A stretch of 64,000 nt of DNA. Source: Pseudarthrobacter enclensis (GTDB lineage: Bacteria; Actinomycetota; Actinomycetes; Actinomycetales; Micrococcaceae). A program made the translations under genes and the position numbers. This document shows positions 7,574-16,384 of this stretch, piece by piece. How positions within the stretch are numbered: the first letter of the stretch is position 1; each line of letters opens with the position of its first letter. The stretch spans positions 1 to 64,000 of the forward strand of contig NZ_KQ758606.1 of assembly GCF_001457025.1 (NCBI RefSeq), read 5' to 3'. The notes beneath the pieces are model-generated. The model made no database searches, had not been told where the DNA came from, and saw nothing but the letters and a program-made list of their open reading frames with translations.

Positions 7574-10255
7574 CTAAACGGCCGGTAACATGTGTGGTTC
7601 CCGCCTCGGAGCGTCCTTACGGGATGCCAAGGCCGTTAGCTGAGCCCTTGATTCCACTCCGAGCTTCCGGTAAATAGTCGTCAGCCGGACCTCCACGGTC
7701 CGGACCGACACAAAGAGTGCCGCAGCGATTTCCTTGTTCCGCATACCCCTGGCGACCATCTTCGCGAGGGCGCGTTCATGATCGAGCAGGATCATCAGTG
7801 CCGGGTTGCCGTCCGCTCTGGGCGTCTCTGCCCGGTCCTCAAGGAGCAAGCTGTCCACGTGCCTGATCCAGGCGTCGGCACCGACTTCGTGAAACATGAC
7901 TTTCGCTCGATGAAGACCGTCCATGGCCTCTCTGGTTCGGCCCAGGGCCCCGAGACGCTCCGCGTAGCACAGCATGGTCCGGGCGCGTTCAAGAGGCGAT
8001 TCGTGGCTGCCCCTGCTTTCCATCGCCTGCCTGAACAATTGCAAAGACTGCTCACCCTCAGTCAGCATCGCACGGCTGCGTGCCACGCTCATCTGGACCC
8101 AGGGCGATCTCAGCCCAACTGCCCTGCTCTCGAAACGATGAAGGGCCTGAGTCGCTTCACGTATTCGGCCGAGGCGGAACAATACCTCCACAAGATCGGC
8201 GTCGATCCGCAACAATGTGGGATTTGCAAACCTGTTGCCGATCTCGGCGGCGCGCGTGAGATGCGCGCACGATTCCGCAAAATTCCCCCGCACCAGAGCG
8301 AAATGGCCCTGCCATGCCGCTAACTGGGCGGTAATAGCTGGATTGCTGTCTGCGCCCGAAAAATGCTGGGCGTCCGCAACGTGGCGGGAGGCAGCGGCAT
8401 CATCACCGAGGGAGAAAGCGCGCCAAATGCGGAAAATGTGCCGCATTCCCCTGTGGTACTTCGATTCTGGTTCAGAGAGTTCGAGCTGGGAGATGGAGTG
8501 AGCAGCCTTCCGGACATTTCCAGCGCGAATCTCGTTGTCCACAGCGAGGTATTCCGCGGTTTCTTGCCAAATCGCATTCGAGGAGTCAAGGGAGTTGCGG
8601 ACTACGCTGAAAGCCTCCCTGGCCAGTTCATGGTGTTCCGAGTACGTCAGGGCCCGCCCTTGAACCACCAGAACAGCCATGCTGAGCGCAGACTTCCCGG
8701 CACCATACTGCGCCCTTCCCCGAATGGCATCGATGAGGAGCCGTGCGCGGTCACTCACGGCTGAACTTTCAGTTGTCGCAAATTCACTGAACCCACCGGC
8801 TTGATCAAGGAGGCTCAGGGCATCATCCAGTTCCCACCGTTCAGCGAAATAGAGGGCTCCAAATGCCAGCAGCGAAGCAGCGTAGGCGGGATCATGGCTG
8901 CCGAGCTCCTTCACCAACCGAAGAACCATGCTCGACCGCACCGTGGCACCCTGTAGAAACTGAATCTCGAAGGCAAGCCCTGTCAGCCGCAGAACCAGCG
9001 CCGGACTGTGGGTAATCCGCCGGGCCCAGTCCAAATAGCGCTTGGCATAGATAAATTCGCCCCTGTTAAACAAAAGCTCCGCGATGATAGTTAATCGCGC
9101 AGCAGTTTCAGCTTCCCAGGGATTGATTGTCAGTGCTCGCTCAATGAACTCAACGGCGAAGGAAACATCGCCCTTGCGGATCAAGTCCACGGCGGACCTG
9201 AGGAGGGCGAAGGGGGTCTGGCGTTCCAAAGTGCTGAAGCTGGTATGCCAGCGCTGCGCGTATTGGTCCGATTCACCCGCGGCATCGCCCAGGGCCTTGT
9301 GGTGGGCCGTTCGGACAGCCGGTGGCATCAAAGCGAAAACATAACCGCGCAGAAGCTGGTCCTGGATGCGGACGTACGGGCCGGACTGGCTAACCATGCC
9401 GCTGGCCATCAGCTCATCCAGCGCGGACCATGAGCTGCCGAGCACGCCTTGGACCGAAGCGATGTCGCTTCTTGAGGAAAGCGCCAGAAGATCCATGACC
9501 TGCCGGGCTCCGTGGGACAGTGCGCCTACTTTCCCGGCGAAATACGATTCAAAGCTCCCCTTGCAGGGAAGCGGAATGGGGAGCGCATATTTTCCCTCCG
9601 CCTGGCGCTCAAGCAGGCAAGCATAAAGTTCGACGGCGGCGAGGGGATTCCCGCCTGTAGCGGCGGCGACAGCGTGTACCGCCGTAGCGGCGGTCTGGCG
9701 TGCGGGAATGGCCTCCAGCATGCGGATGGTGTCGGTGTAACTGAGAGGCTGAAGAGTTATTGCGGGCAGGCTGTTGAATGGGCTGCCCGCTGCTTCGTCA
9801 CGAACGCCGGCAATGATCACGAGCTCGGTGCCGGCGAGGCGCCGGGCCAAAAATCCGATGACTGCCTGGCTGCCGGGGTCCAGCTGGTCCGCATCGTCCA
9901 GCACAACGATGGTCCTTGAGCAGCAGCGCTGCTGCAGTCCCTCGAGAAGCCTCATAGCCAGCGTGGTGACGTCCATGGGGCGGCCCGAGTCGCGGAGAAG
10001 TTCATCCGTCAGCCTGCTGAGCAGAGGATCATCGATTCCGTTGAGAAGCGCGCTAAGGCCGGAAAAGGGCCAGTCGGCCTCCGAGGCGCTGGCCCGAAGG
10101 ACTACGGTCCTCTCGTCGGAGAGGCGGGGGACTTCGGAAAGCAGCGCTGATTTTCCTGTCCCCCGACTCCCCTTTACCGTCAGGGCGCCTTCCCGCGGAG
10201 CCCTTATCACGGCAAGGATCCGTTCCAGCTCATTGGTTCGGCCGACTAAAGACAT
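7574..10255 (-). CDS. LAL-type LuxR-family ATPase regulator
   Basis: Large transcriptional regulator of 893 residues. The N-terminal AAA/NACHT-like ATPase has Walker A GSRGTGKSA (Lys35) and Walker B TIVVLDDADQLD (about 113-124). The middle is long and helical, as in the TPR-like region of MalT-type proteins. The last 60 residues form a LuxR helix-turn-helix (GMRNKEIAAALFVSVRTVEVRLTTIYRKLGV). Such regulators act as ATP- and effector-dependent activators. It is the first gene of a minus-strand run leading into the DegT and NeuD genes (gap 137 bases), and these are its best candidate targets. The effector is unknown. Confidence 0.88.
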   Translation of the reverse strand: MSLVGRTNELERILAVIRAPREGALTVKGSRGTGKSALLSEVPRLSDERTVVLRASASEADWPFSGLSALLNGIDDPLLSRLTDELLRDSGRPMDVTTLAMRLLEGLQQRCCSRTIVVLDDADQLDPGSQAVIGFLARRLAGTELVIIAGVRDEAAGSPFNSLPAITLQPLSYTDTIRMLEAIPARQTAATAVHAVAAATGGNPLAAVELYACLLERQAEGKYALPIPLPCKGSFESYFAGKVGALSHGARQVMDLLALSSRSDIASVQGVLGSSWSALDELMASGMVSQSGPYVRIQDQLLRGYVFALMPPAVRTAHHKALGDAAGESDQYAQRWHTSFSTLERQTPFALLRSAVDLIRKGDVSFAVEFIERALTINPWEAETAARLTIIAELLFNRGEFIYAKRYLDWARRITHSPALVLRLTGLAFEIQFLQGATVRSSMVLRLVKELGSHDPAYAASLLAFGALYFAERWELDDALSLLDQAGGFSEFATTESSAVSDRARLLIDAIRGRAQYGAGKSALSMAVLVVQGRALTYSEHHELAREAFSVVRNSLDSSNAIWQETAEYLAVDNEIRAGNVRKAAHSISQLELSEPESKYHRGMRHIFRIWRAFSLGDDAAASRHVADAQHFSGADSNPAITAQLAAWQGHFALVRGNFAESCAHLTRAAEIGNRFANPTLLRIDADLVEVLFRLGRIREATQALHRFESRAVGLRSPWVQMSVARSRAMLTEGEQSLQLFRQAMESRGSHESPLERARTMLCYAERLGALGRTREAMDGLHRAKVMFHEVGADAWIRHVDSLLLEDRAETPRADGNPALMILLDHERALAKMVARGMRNKEIAAALFVSVRTVEVRLTTIYRKLGVESRAQLTALASRKDAPRREPHMLPAV

Positions 10256-10750
10256 GGAGCCCCCATCCTCTAAGAATGAGACCGCTTATTTCCTGCACTA
10301 ATCCACGGCGATGCCCCACAGCGCTTGCTTGACTGTTAGGTCAACTCCTCGGTTCCCAGCCGATGCACCACAATGTAGCCTGCTGTCTTTTGCCGGCACC
10401 ACAGTATTTTTTGCCGGGAATTTGCGAGTACACCACTTGGACCCGGCATGTATGTGGTCTCCAACACCTGCTGTCACCCACGGCTTTGAACTGAAGGCCC
10501 TGAGCCTAGTAAGTTTCCCTCACATTTCAATGTTTCCCTGCATGAACCTTCTGATGCCTGCTAATGTTCACGGCTGGAGAAACCACCGATTTGGGCAGGC
10601 TCCGCTTGTGCCGATGCACATGAACCTGTGCGACCCGGCAGGTCTAGGGTGGGAGAAACTTGTGATCCACCGCACTGGAAGGGCCCCGGGCAACCTCCGC
10701 CGCCGCCAGTAGCCCCAAATTTACGCAATAACCAGAAGGACGGCGCACGC
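10256..10750. other. 495-base gene-free divergent region
   Basis: Lies between the LAL regulator (-) and the permease (+). No reading frame here looks like a gene: the longest has no ribosome binding site and protein-unlike composition. It holds an inverted repeat TTGAC-N6-GTCAA at 10329-10344, about 75 bases upstream of the LAL start and a possible operator. Base composition is lower in GC than the flanks. The permease ribosome binding site (AGAAGGA, 10733-10739) is at its right end. Confidence 0.6.
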
Positions 10751-12163
10751 ATGCCCGCTGACCAGCAACTGTCCAAGTCGCTCAAACCACGGCACCTTTC
10801 CATGATCGCCATCGCCGGCGTCATCGGCGCGGGACTCTTCGTGGGCTCCGGTGCGGCCATCCAACAGGCCGGCCCCGGCATCCTGCTTGCCTACATGGCA
10901 GCGGGCATCGTGGTGATCCTGGTGATGCGCATGCTCGGCGAGATGGCGGCCGCCAATCCCGAGACCGGTTCCTTCTCCACCTATGCGGACAAGGCCCTGG
11001 GCCGGTGGGCCGGGTTCAGTATCGGATGGCTCTACGCATGGTTCTGGATCATTGTGCTCGGCATTGAAGCCACAGCCGGTGCCGCCATCATGCACCGCTG
11101 GATCCCGGGGATCGACCAGTGGGTCTGGGCCCTGATCCTGATGGTCCTGCTCACGCTGACCAACCTCGGCTCGGTCAAGTCCTACGGCGAGTTCGAATTC
11201 TGGTTCGCCTCCATCAAGGTCGCTGCCATTGTCCTGTTCCTGCTCTTCGGCGTCGCCGCCATCCTGGGCCTGGTGCCCGGCGTTCCCGCACCCGGCCTCA
11301 GCAACCTGCTGGACAACGGCGGCTTCATGCCCAACGGTCCGGGTGCGGTCCTGGCCGGCATCCTCGTGGTGGTCTTCTCCTTCTTCGGCGCCGAGATTGC
11401 CACGATCGCCGCCGGCGAGTCCGAAAACCCCGTGGACGCCGTCAAGAAAGCCGTGAAGTCGACGGTGTGGCGCATCCTGGTCTTCTACATCGGCTCGATC
11501 GCCATCGTGGTCACCCTGCTGCCCTGGAACGACGCCAGCGTAGCCAAGAGCCCCTACGTGGCCGTCATCGAACTGTTCGGCATCCCCGGCGCCGGAACCA
11601 TTATGGACATCGTGGTGCTCACCTCGGTCCTGTCCTGCCTGAACTCCGGCCTCTACACGGCCAGCCGGATGCTCTTCTCGCTGTCCCAGCGGGGTGACGC
11701 GCCGCGCTCCTGGACCAGGATCTCCCGCCGGGGCGTTCCCGCCGCCGCGGTCCTGGCTTCCACCGTGGTGGGATTCATCACCGTGGGCCTGAACTACATC
11801 GCGCCGGACACCGTCTTCCTGTTCCTGGTCAACACGTCCGGTGCCATTGCCCTGTTCGTCTGGCTGGTGATCGCGGCCTCGCAGCTGATCCTCCGCAAGC
11901 GCATGGGTGACGCGGGCAAGGAACTGACCCTCAAGATGTGGTTCTTCCCGTACCTGACCTGGCTCGCGATTGCCAGCATCGCCGCCCTGCTGGTGGGCAT
12001 GGTCATCGTGGAGTCCACCCGGGAATCGATGCTCCTCTCCGCAGCCCTCGCCGCCGTCGTCGTTGCTGTGGGCGTGTGGCGTTACCGCAAGGGCGGCCCC
12101 GCCAAGACGGAGCCCGCAGCCGGCAGCCGCGACCTTCCCGCGAAAACCGGACCGGCGTCGTAA
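10751..12163 (+). CDS. APC-family amino acid permease
   Basis: A 470-residue transporter of the amino acid-polyamine-organocation superfamily, close to the GabP/AnsP/CycA group. The first helix carries the signature IAGVIGAGLFVGSGAAI, and about twelve hydrophobic helices follow. The loop ESENPVDAVKKAVKSTVWRIL is the conserved cytoplasmic motif of this group. The ATG at 10751 directly precedes the conserved MPADQQLSKSLKPRHLSMIA start and has AGAAGGA upstream; a longer in-frame extension to 10628 is proline-rich and unlikely. Substrate is probably a neutral or gamma-amino acid, not resolved here. It is a single-gene unit with its own terminator. Confidence 0.88.
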   Translation: MPADQQLSKSLKPRHLSMIAIAGVIGAGLFVGSGAAIQQAGPGILLAYMAAGIVVILVMRMLGEMAAANPETGSFSTYADKALGRWAGFSIGWLYAWFWIIVLGIEATAGAAIMHRWIPGIDQWVWALILMVLLTLTNLGSVKSYGEFEFWFASIKVAAIVLFLLFGVAAILGLVPGVPAPGLSNLLDNGGFMPNGPGAVLAGILVVVFSFFGAEIATIAAGESENPVDAVKKAVKSTVWRILVFYIGSIAIVVTLLPWNDASVAKSPYVAVIELFGIPGAGTIMDIVVLTSVLSCLNSGLYTASRMLFSLSQRGDAPRSWTRISRRGVPAAAVLASTVVGFITVGLNYIAPDTVFLFLVNTSGAIALFVWLVIAASQLILRKRMGDAGKELTLKMWFFPYLTWLAIASIAALLVGMVIVESTRESMLLSAALAAVVVAVGVWRYRKGGPAKTEPAAGSRDLPAKTGPAS

Positions 12164-12204
12164 GCCGCACCCCACGTCCGGCCCGCCGGATTCAGTACAC
12201 TCCC

Positions 12205-12245
12205 GCCGCCTGCCCGGAGCCCCATGGCTCCGGGCGGGCGGTTTT
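12205..12245 (+). terminator. Terminator of the amino acid permease gene
   Basis: Long stem (CCGCC-T-GCCCGGAGCC paired with GGCTCCGGGC-G-GGCGG, loop CCAT) followed by TTTT, 42 bases after the stop codon. Confidence 0.85.
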
Positions 12246-12411
12246 CCACATACGGCTGCGGATTCCCGCGGGACTGCCGCCCTCCCGCTAGGCTCAAGGC
12301 AGGAGCGAATCGCCTTATCCGCCCCAAATGCACTAAGATAGTGAAGTCTGTGCTGCGCCCGGCCTCCCAACCGGCCGACGTGCACCGCGCAACATCGCAA
12401 ATGAACCTCCT

Positions 12412-12430
12412 GTTACGGAAATGCCGTAAC
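12412..12430 (+). promoter_or_regulatory. Hairpin in the rpsF leader
   Basis: Perfect 7-bp hairpin GTTACGG-AAATG-CCGTAAC ending 10 bases before the strong ribosome binding site AAAGGAGGTG (12441-12450) of rpsF. Many bacteria have an S6:S18-binding leader at this place with an exposed CCG. Here the CCG is in the stem arm, so the assignment is tentative. Confidence 0.35.
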
Positions 12431-12459
12431 CGCTTAGCCCAAAGGAGGTGGGTTCACAT

Positions 12460-12765
12460 ATGCGTCCTTACGAATTGATGGTAATCATCGACCCCGAGGT
12501 CGAAGAGCGTACCGTTGAGCCGTCGCTTCAGAAGTTCCTGAACGTCATCACCAACGATGGTGGAACCATCGAAAAGGTTGACATCTGGGGCCGTCGCCGT
12601 CTGGCTTACGACATCAAGAAGAAGTCCGAAGGTATCTACGCCGTGGTGAACTTCACTGCCACGCCGGCTACCGCCAAGGAACTTGACCGCCAGCTGTCTC
12701 TTAACGAGACCATCATGCGCACCAAGATCACCCGCCCCGAAGAGCAGAAGGTTGTTGCTGAGTAA
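12460..12765 (+). CDS. rpsF: 30S ribosomal protein S6
   Basis: A 101-residue protein beginning [16 protein letters not shown], the classic S6 start, and containing [23 protein letters not shown]6 binds S18 on the 30S platform. The ATG at 12460 has an ideal ribosome binding site (AAAGGAGGTG) 9 bases upstream; an in-frame GTG at 12448 falls inside that site and is not the start. First gene of rpsF-ssb-rpsR-rplI, the usual bacterial order. Confidence 0.98.
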   Translation: MRPYELMVIIDPEVEERTVEPSLQKFLNVITNDGGTIEKVDIWGRRRLAYDIKKKSEGIYAVVNFTATPATAKELDRQLSLNETIMRTKITRPEEQKVVAE

Positions 12766-12838
12766 TTCAGCACCGATTTTCATTCTTTACCCCGCAGGAA
12801 ACGCACTCTTCATCCAGGATCGAACAAGGAGGCAGTAG

Positions 12839-13411
12839 ATGGCAGGCGAGACCACCATTACGGTCATCGGTAATCTCACCAATGACCCGGAACTGAGGTT
12901 CACACCGTCAGGTTCGGCAGTCGCGAACTTCACCATTGCTTCCACCCCCCGTACCTTTGACCGCCAGTCCAACGAGTGGAAGGACGGGGAGACCCTGTTC
13001 CTCCGCGCCGCCGTCTGGCGTGAAGCTGCCGAGAACGTGGCCGAGTCCCTCACCAAGGGCATGCGCGTCATCGTCACCGGCCGCCTGAAGAGCCGTTCCT
13101 ACGAAACCAAAGAAGGCGAAAAGCGCACCGTCATCGAGCTTGAGGTCGACGAAATCGGCCCCAGCCTGCGCTACGCCAACGCCAAGGTCAACCGCACCCA
13201 GCGCTCCGGCGGCGGGCAGGGTGGCTTCGGCGGCGGCAACAGCGGCGGCGGCTTCGGAGGAGGCAACTCTGGTGGAAACCAGGGCGGCAACTCCGGCGGA
13301 GGCTGGGGCGGCGGCAACCAGCAGGCTGCACAGGACGACCCCTGGGCAACGCCCGGTGTCTCCAACGCAGGCGGCTGGGGCAATGGCCCAGATTCCGAAC
13401 CTCCCTTCTAA
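12839..13411 (+). CDS. ssb: Single-stranded DNA-binding protein
   Basis: A 190-residue SSB. The OB fold spans residues 1-120 ([31 protein letters not shown]...). A Gly/Asn/Gln-rich flexible linker (about 122-170) follows, then the acidic tip ending DSEPPF that recruits partner proteins. The start has AAGGAGG upstream. Its position between rpsF and rpsR is conserved in actinobacteria. The Gly-rich linker causes GGC-rich low-complexity DNA at about 13205-13320. Confidence 0.97.
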   Translation: MAGETTITVIGNLTNDPELRFTPSGSAVANFTIASTPRTFDRQSNEWKDGETLFLRAAVWREAAENVAESLTKGMRVIVTGRLKSRSYETKEGEKRTVIELEVDEIGPSLRYANAKVNRTQRSGGGQGGFGGGNSGGGFGGGNSGGNQGGNSGGGWGGGNQQAAQDDPWATPGVSNAGGWGNGPDSEPPF

Positions 13412-13492
13412 ACACCCATTAAAGGCCCGACGCCGGAACCGCCCAGGTGCCGCAAGGCACCAAAGCCACTGCCGCCGTCGGACCACCACCAT

Positions 13493-13513
13493 CCCGTGGA
13501 TCCACTCCACGGG
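13493..13513 (+). promoter_or_regulatory. Hairpin between ssb and rpsR
   Basis: Perfect stem CCCGTGGA / TCCACGGG with loop TCCAC, ending 23 bases before the rpsR start and just before its ribosome binding site (GGAGCTCC). There is no T-tract, so it is more likely an RNA processing or translation-control element than a terminator. Confidence 0.4.
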
Positions 13514-13536
13514 CTCCCTAGAATAGGAGCTCCACG

Positions 13537-13776
13537 ATGGCTAAGGCTGAACTCCGTAAGCCCAAACCAAAGTCCAACCCCTTGAAGGCCGCTGACATCA
13601 CCGTCATCGACTACAAGGACGTAGCACTGCTGCGCAAGTTCATCTCCGACCGCGGCAAGATCCGCGCCCGTCGCGTCACCGGCGTTACGGTCCAGGAACA
13701 GCGCAAGATCGCTCAGGCAATCAAGAACGCCCGCGAAGTTGCACTGCTGCCCTACTCCGGCGCCGGCCGCGGCTAA
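13537..13776 (+). CDS. rpsR: 30S ribosomal protein S18
   Basis: A 79-residue basic protein with the S18 core [50 protein letters not shown] (recognised in pieces). It binds S6 on the 30S platform. No zinc-binding Cys are present, so it is the Zn-independent form. Followed 17 bases later by rplI. Confidence 0.98.
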   Translation: MAKAELRKPKPKSNPLKAADITVIDYKDVALLRKFISDRGKIRARRVTGVTVQEQRKIAQAIKNAREVALLPYSGAGRG

Positions 13777-13793
13777 GGAAGGGATTAACTAAC

Positions 13794-14246
13794 ATGGCAA
13801 AGCTCATTCTGACCCACGAAGTCACCGGTCTCGGTGCTGCTGGCGACGTTGTCGAGGTCAAGGACGGTTACGCCCGTAACTTCCTGCTGCCCCGCAACTT
13901 CGCCCTGACCTGGACGAAGGGTGGCGAGAAGCAGGTTGAGTCCATCAAGGCTGCCCGCGCCGCCCGCGAGCACGCTTCCCTGGAAGATGCTCAGAAGCAG
14001 GCTGCTGCACTGCAGTCCAAGCCGGTCCAGCTGGTCGTCAAGGCCGGCGAGTCCGGCCGCCTGTTCGGCACGGTCAAGCAGGCCGACGTCGCCAACGCTG
14101 TTGAGGCCGCAGGCCTGGGCAGCATCGACAAGCGCAAGGTTGAACTGCCCGTCCACATCAAGTCGGTCGGTTCCTACCAGGCCAACGTCCGCCTGCACGA
14201 GGACGTCGCCGCTGTGATCGAACTCGACGTGGTGGCCGGAAAGTAA
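13794..14246 (+). CDS. rplI: 50S ribosomal protein L9
   Basis: A 150-residue protein with the L9 N-terminal signature [33 protein letters not shown], a long connecting helix and a C-terminal domain ([17 protein letters not shown]). L9 binds 23S rRNA at the base of the L1 stalk. It is the last gene of the rpsF operon and has a good terminator 15 bases after its stop. Confidence 0.98.
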   Translation: MAKLILTHEVTGLGAAGDVVEVKDGYARNFLLPRNFALTWTKGGEKQVESIKAARAAREHASLEDAQKQAAALQSKPVQLVVKAGESGRLFGTVKQADVANAVEAAGLGSIDKRKVELPVHIKSVGSYQANVRLHEDVAAVIELDVVAGK

Positions 14247-14261
14247 TTTCCGACTGCACCG

Positions 14262-14300
14262 AAGACCCCCGTTGCCGGATAACGGCCGCGGGGGTCTTTT
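14262..14300 (+). terminator. Terminator of the rpsF-ssb-rpsR-rplI operon
   Basis: 10-bp stem AAGACCCCCG / CGGGGGTCTT followed by TT. Confidence 0.9.
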
Positions 14301-14310
14301 GCATCTGCGA

Positions 14311-14733
14311 TCAGGGCCGGTGGAGTTCGGCCATGACGTGCTGGTAGCCGCTCCTGATCATGGCCTCCAGCACCGTGCGGTCAATATCAGCCAGCCTGTT
14401 GATGTAGAGGCAGGCGGCCCCGGTCCGGTGCTTGCCGAGCGCTTCAAGGTGCATGCCGGCGTCGGGCCCGTACGTCAGCCCGTACAGTGCAAGGTTGGCC
14501 TTGCGGGGGGAGAATCCGACGGCGGCCGCCTCACCTTCCCGGCCGGTGGCATAGCGGTAGTGGTAACTGCCGAATCCCACAATGCTTGGCCCCCACATGA
14601 CAGCCTCCTGGCCGGTGGCGCCGTGCATCAGGTCCAGCAGCTCAAAGCCGTCCGCCCTGCGGCCCGGGTGCTCCACAGCTGCCAGAAACTCGTCCACGGA
14701 AGCGGCTGTGGGGACGGTCTTGTTCTCTGCCAT
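14311..14733 (-). CDS. DUF1801 domain protein
   Basis: A 140-residue protein of the DUF1801 (YdhG-like) family: EFLAAVEHPGRRADGFELLDLM, then the conserved core WGPSIVGFGSYHYRYATGREGEAAAVGFSPRKANLALY (in parts) and a Lys/Gly-rich end. Function in the family is unknown. The ATG at 14733 gives the usual family length; a much longer upstream extension runs antisense to the next gene and is spurious. It is convergent with rplI and divergent from the PhzF-like gene. Confidence 0.82.
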   Translation of the reverse strand: MAENKTVPTAASVDEFLAAVEHPGRRADGFELLDLMHGATGQEAVMWGPSIVGFGSYHYRYATGREGEAAAVGFSPRKANLALYGLTYGPDAGMHLEALGKHRTGAACLYINRLADIDRTVLEAMIRSGYQHVMAELHRP

Positions 14734-14790
14734 GGACGTAGTCTTGCAGACGCTGCCGCACCCGGCCAGCGCCTTTGATAGCCTGCACCG

Positions 14791-15642
14791 GTGACCAGCC
14801 ACAGCATGCGCCTCCGCCCCTTCCACCAGGCCGACGTCTTCTCCGGCGAACCCCACCGCGGCAACCCGCTGGCTGTTGTGCTGGACGCCAGGGGCCTGAC
14901 CGCGGACCGCATGCAGCGGTTTGCCAACTGGACCAACCTTTCCGAAACGACGTTCCTGCTCCCGCCAACGGACCCGCGGGCCGACTACCGGGTGCGCATC
15001 TTCACCGGGTCCGAGGAGTTTCCCTTCGCCGGCCACCCCACCCTGGGCTCGGCGCACACCTGGCTCGAGGCCGGCGGAGTGCCCCGGTCCGAGGACTGGG
15101 TGGTCCAGGAATGCGGCGCCGGACTGGTGAGGGTCAAGCGCGACGGCGGCAGGCTGGCGTTCGCCGCGCCGCAACTGACCCGCTTCGAAGCCGTGGACAA
15201 GCACCTCCGCGTGCAACTGGCCGCCGCCCTGCGCGTGCCTGCCGGGGACATCCTGGACGCGTCCTGGCTGGTCAACGGGCCGGAATGGATTGGCGTGCTG
15301 CTGGGCTCCGCCGGGCAGGTCCTTGGGCTGGAACCGGACCTGGCCGCCATGGGAAACCTCAAAGTGGGAGTGATTGGGCCGCACGCTCCGGGCGGCGACG
15401 CCGATTTCGAGGTCCGGACCTTCATCCCCGGCGATGCCATGGTGGAGGATCCCGTGACCGGGAGCTTCAACGCAGGAGCCGCGCAATGGCTCATTGGAAG
15501 CGGGAGGGCCCCGGACAGCTACGTGGCCGCCCAGGGCACCGTCCTGGGCCGTGCCGGCCGCGTCCACGTCGATGCCGTCGACGGCGATATCTGGGTGGGC
15601 GGCCACTCCACCACCTGCATCAGCGGAACCGTCCTGCTCTGA
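14791..15642 (+). CDS. PhzF-family isomerase/epimerase
   Basis: A 283-residue member of the PhzF/diaminopimelate-epimerase-like fold. The N-terminal half has PFHQADVFSGEPHRGNPLAVVLDA, the catalytic Glu in TNLSETTFLL and the FAGHPTLGSAH loop; the C-terminal half has EDPVTGSFNAGAAQWL. These enzymes isomerise small substrates in phenazine-like or unknown pathways, and no phenazine genes are near. The start is GTG 14791, with an ATG at 14806 as alternative. Substrate unknown. Confidence 0.85.
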   Translation: MTSHSMRLRPFHQADVFSGEPHRGNPLAVVLDARGLTADRMQRFANWTNLSETTFLLPPTDPRADYRVRIFTGSEEFPFAGHPTLGSAHTWLEAGGVPRSEDWVVQECGAGLVRVKRDGGRLAFAAPQLTRFEAVDKHLRVQLAAALRVPAGDILDASWLVNGPEWIGVLLGSAGQVLGLEPDLAAMGNLKVGVIGPHAPGGDADFEVRTFIPGDAMVEDPVTGSFNAGAAQWLIGSGRAPDSYVAAQGTVLGRAGRVHVDAVDGDIWVGGHSTTCISGTVLL

Positions 15643-15740
15643 CGACGAACGGTTGCGGGCGCCCGGGAATACTTCAAGCACCGCCGCAGTTCAACAGGTA
15701 GATGCAAATGCATGCAGGTCAGTTGAATGAGGAGAACGCC

Positions 15741-16367
15741 ATGGAAACCCGCCGCCTTACCGTCCTGTCCGCCGGACTCGGTGTCCCGTCGTCGAGCCGC
15801 CTCCTGGCCGACCAGCTGGCAGCCTCGGCGAAGCGGCAGCTCGAAGCAGCGGGCTACACCGTGCAGGTGGACACCGTGGAACTGCGTGACCTGGCAGTGG
15901 ATATCGCCAACAACTTCGTGACCGGTTATGCGGCCCCGCGCCTCGCCGAGGTCATTGCCGGTGTCGAGGCCTCCGACGGCATCATCGCCGTGTCTCCGGT
16001 CTTCAGCGCTTCCTACAGCGGCCTGTTCAAGTCATTCTTCGATGTGCTGGACCCCAAGGCGTTGGACGGCAAGGCGGTACTGCTCGGGGCCACGGGCGGA
16101 TCGGACCGGCACCAGATGGTCCTGGACTACGCCATGCGTCCCCTGTTCAGCTACCTCCGGACCCGGGTGGCGGCCACGGCCGTCTTCGCAGGTCCCCAGG
16201 ACTGGGGGGCCGCTGACGGCGCCGGCACCCCGCTTGCCGGCAGGGTGGACCGGGCGGCGGCGGAGTTGGCGCAGCTCCTCCAGGGGACGCAGCCGGGACG
16301 CCGGCCTGCCCCAATGGAATCGCTGCCCTTCGAACAGCTCCTGGCCGGCATCTCGGGAGCCCGCTGA
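15741..16367 (+). CDS. NADPH-dependent FMN reductase (CE1759/MsuE-like)
   Basis: A 208-residue flavodoxin-like reductase: RLTVLSAGLGVPSSSRLLADQLAA, VSPVFSASYSGLFKSFFDVLDPKAL and the GATGGSDRHQMVLDYAMRPLFSYLR segment are diagnostic of the CE1759-type FMN reductases. These supply reduced flavin to two-component monooxygenases. I chose the ATG at 15741, with GAGGAG 6 bases upstream, over an in-frame ATG at 15702. No monooxygenase partner lies next to it; the LLM-type flavoprotein at 37429 is distant. Confidence 0.85.
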   Translation: METRRLTVLSAGLGVPSSSRLLADQLAASAKRQLEAAGYTVQVDTVELRDLAVDIANNFVTGYAAPRLAEVIAGVEASDGIIAVSPVFSASYSGLFKSFFDVLDPKALDGKAVLLGATGGSDRHQMVLDYAMRPLFSYLRTRVAATAVFAGPQDWGAADGAGTPLAGRVDRAAAELAQLLQGTQPGRRPAPMESLPFEQLLAGISGAR

Positions 16368-16384
16368 CCCCGGGCGGTGTCGGG

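Noticed and set aside
10311..10712. 133-residue plus-strand frame between the LAL regulator and the permease
   Set aside because: No ribosome binding site, Cys/His-rich random-looking product, no family resemblance.
10628..10750. Longer start for the amino acid permease
   Set aside because: Proline-rich unlike the family; ATG 10751 has its own ribosome binding site and a normal N terminus.
12448..12459. GTG start for rpsF
   Set aside because: The GTG lies inside the AAAGGAGGTG ribosome binding site; S6 starts at MRPYEL.
14734..15681. Long N-terminal extension of the DUF1801 gene
   Set aside because: It is antisense to the PhzF-like gene, which has clear family motifs.
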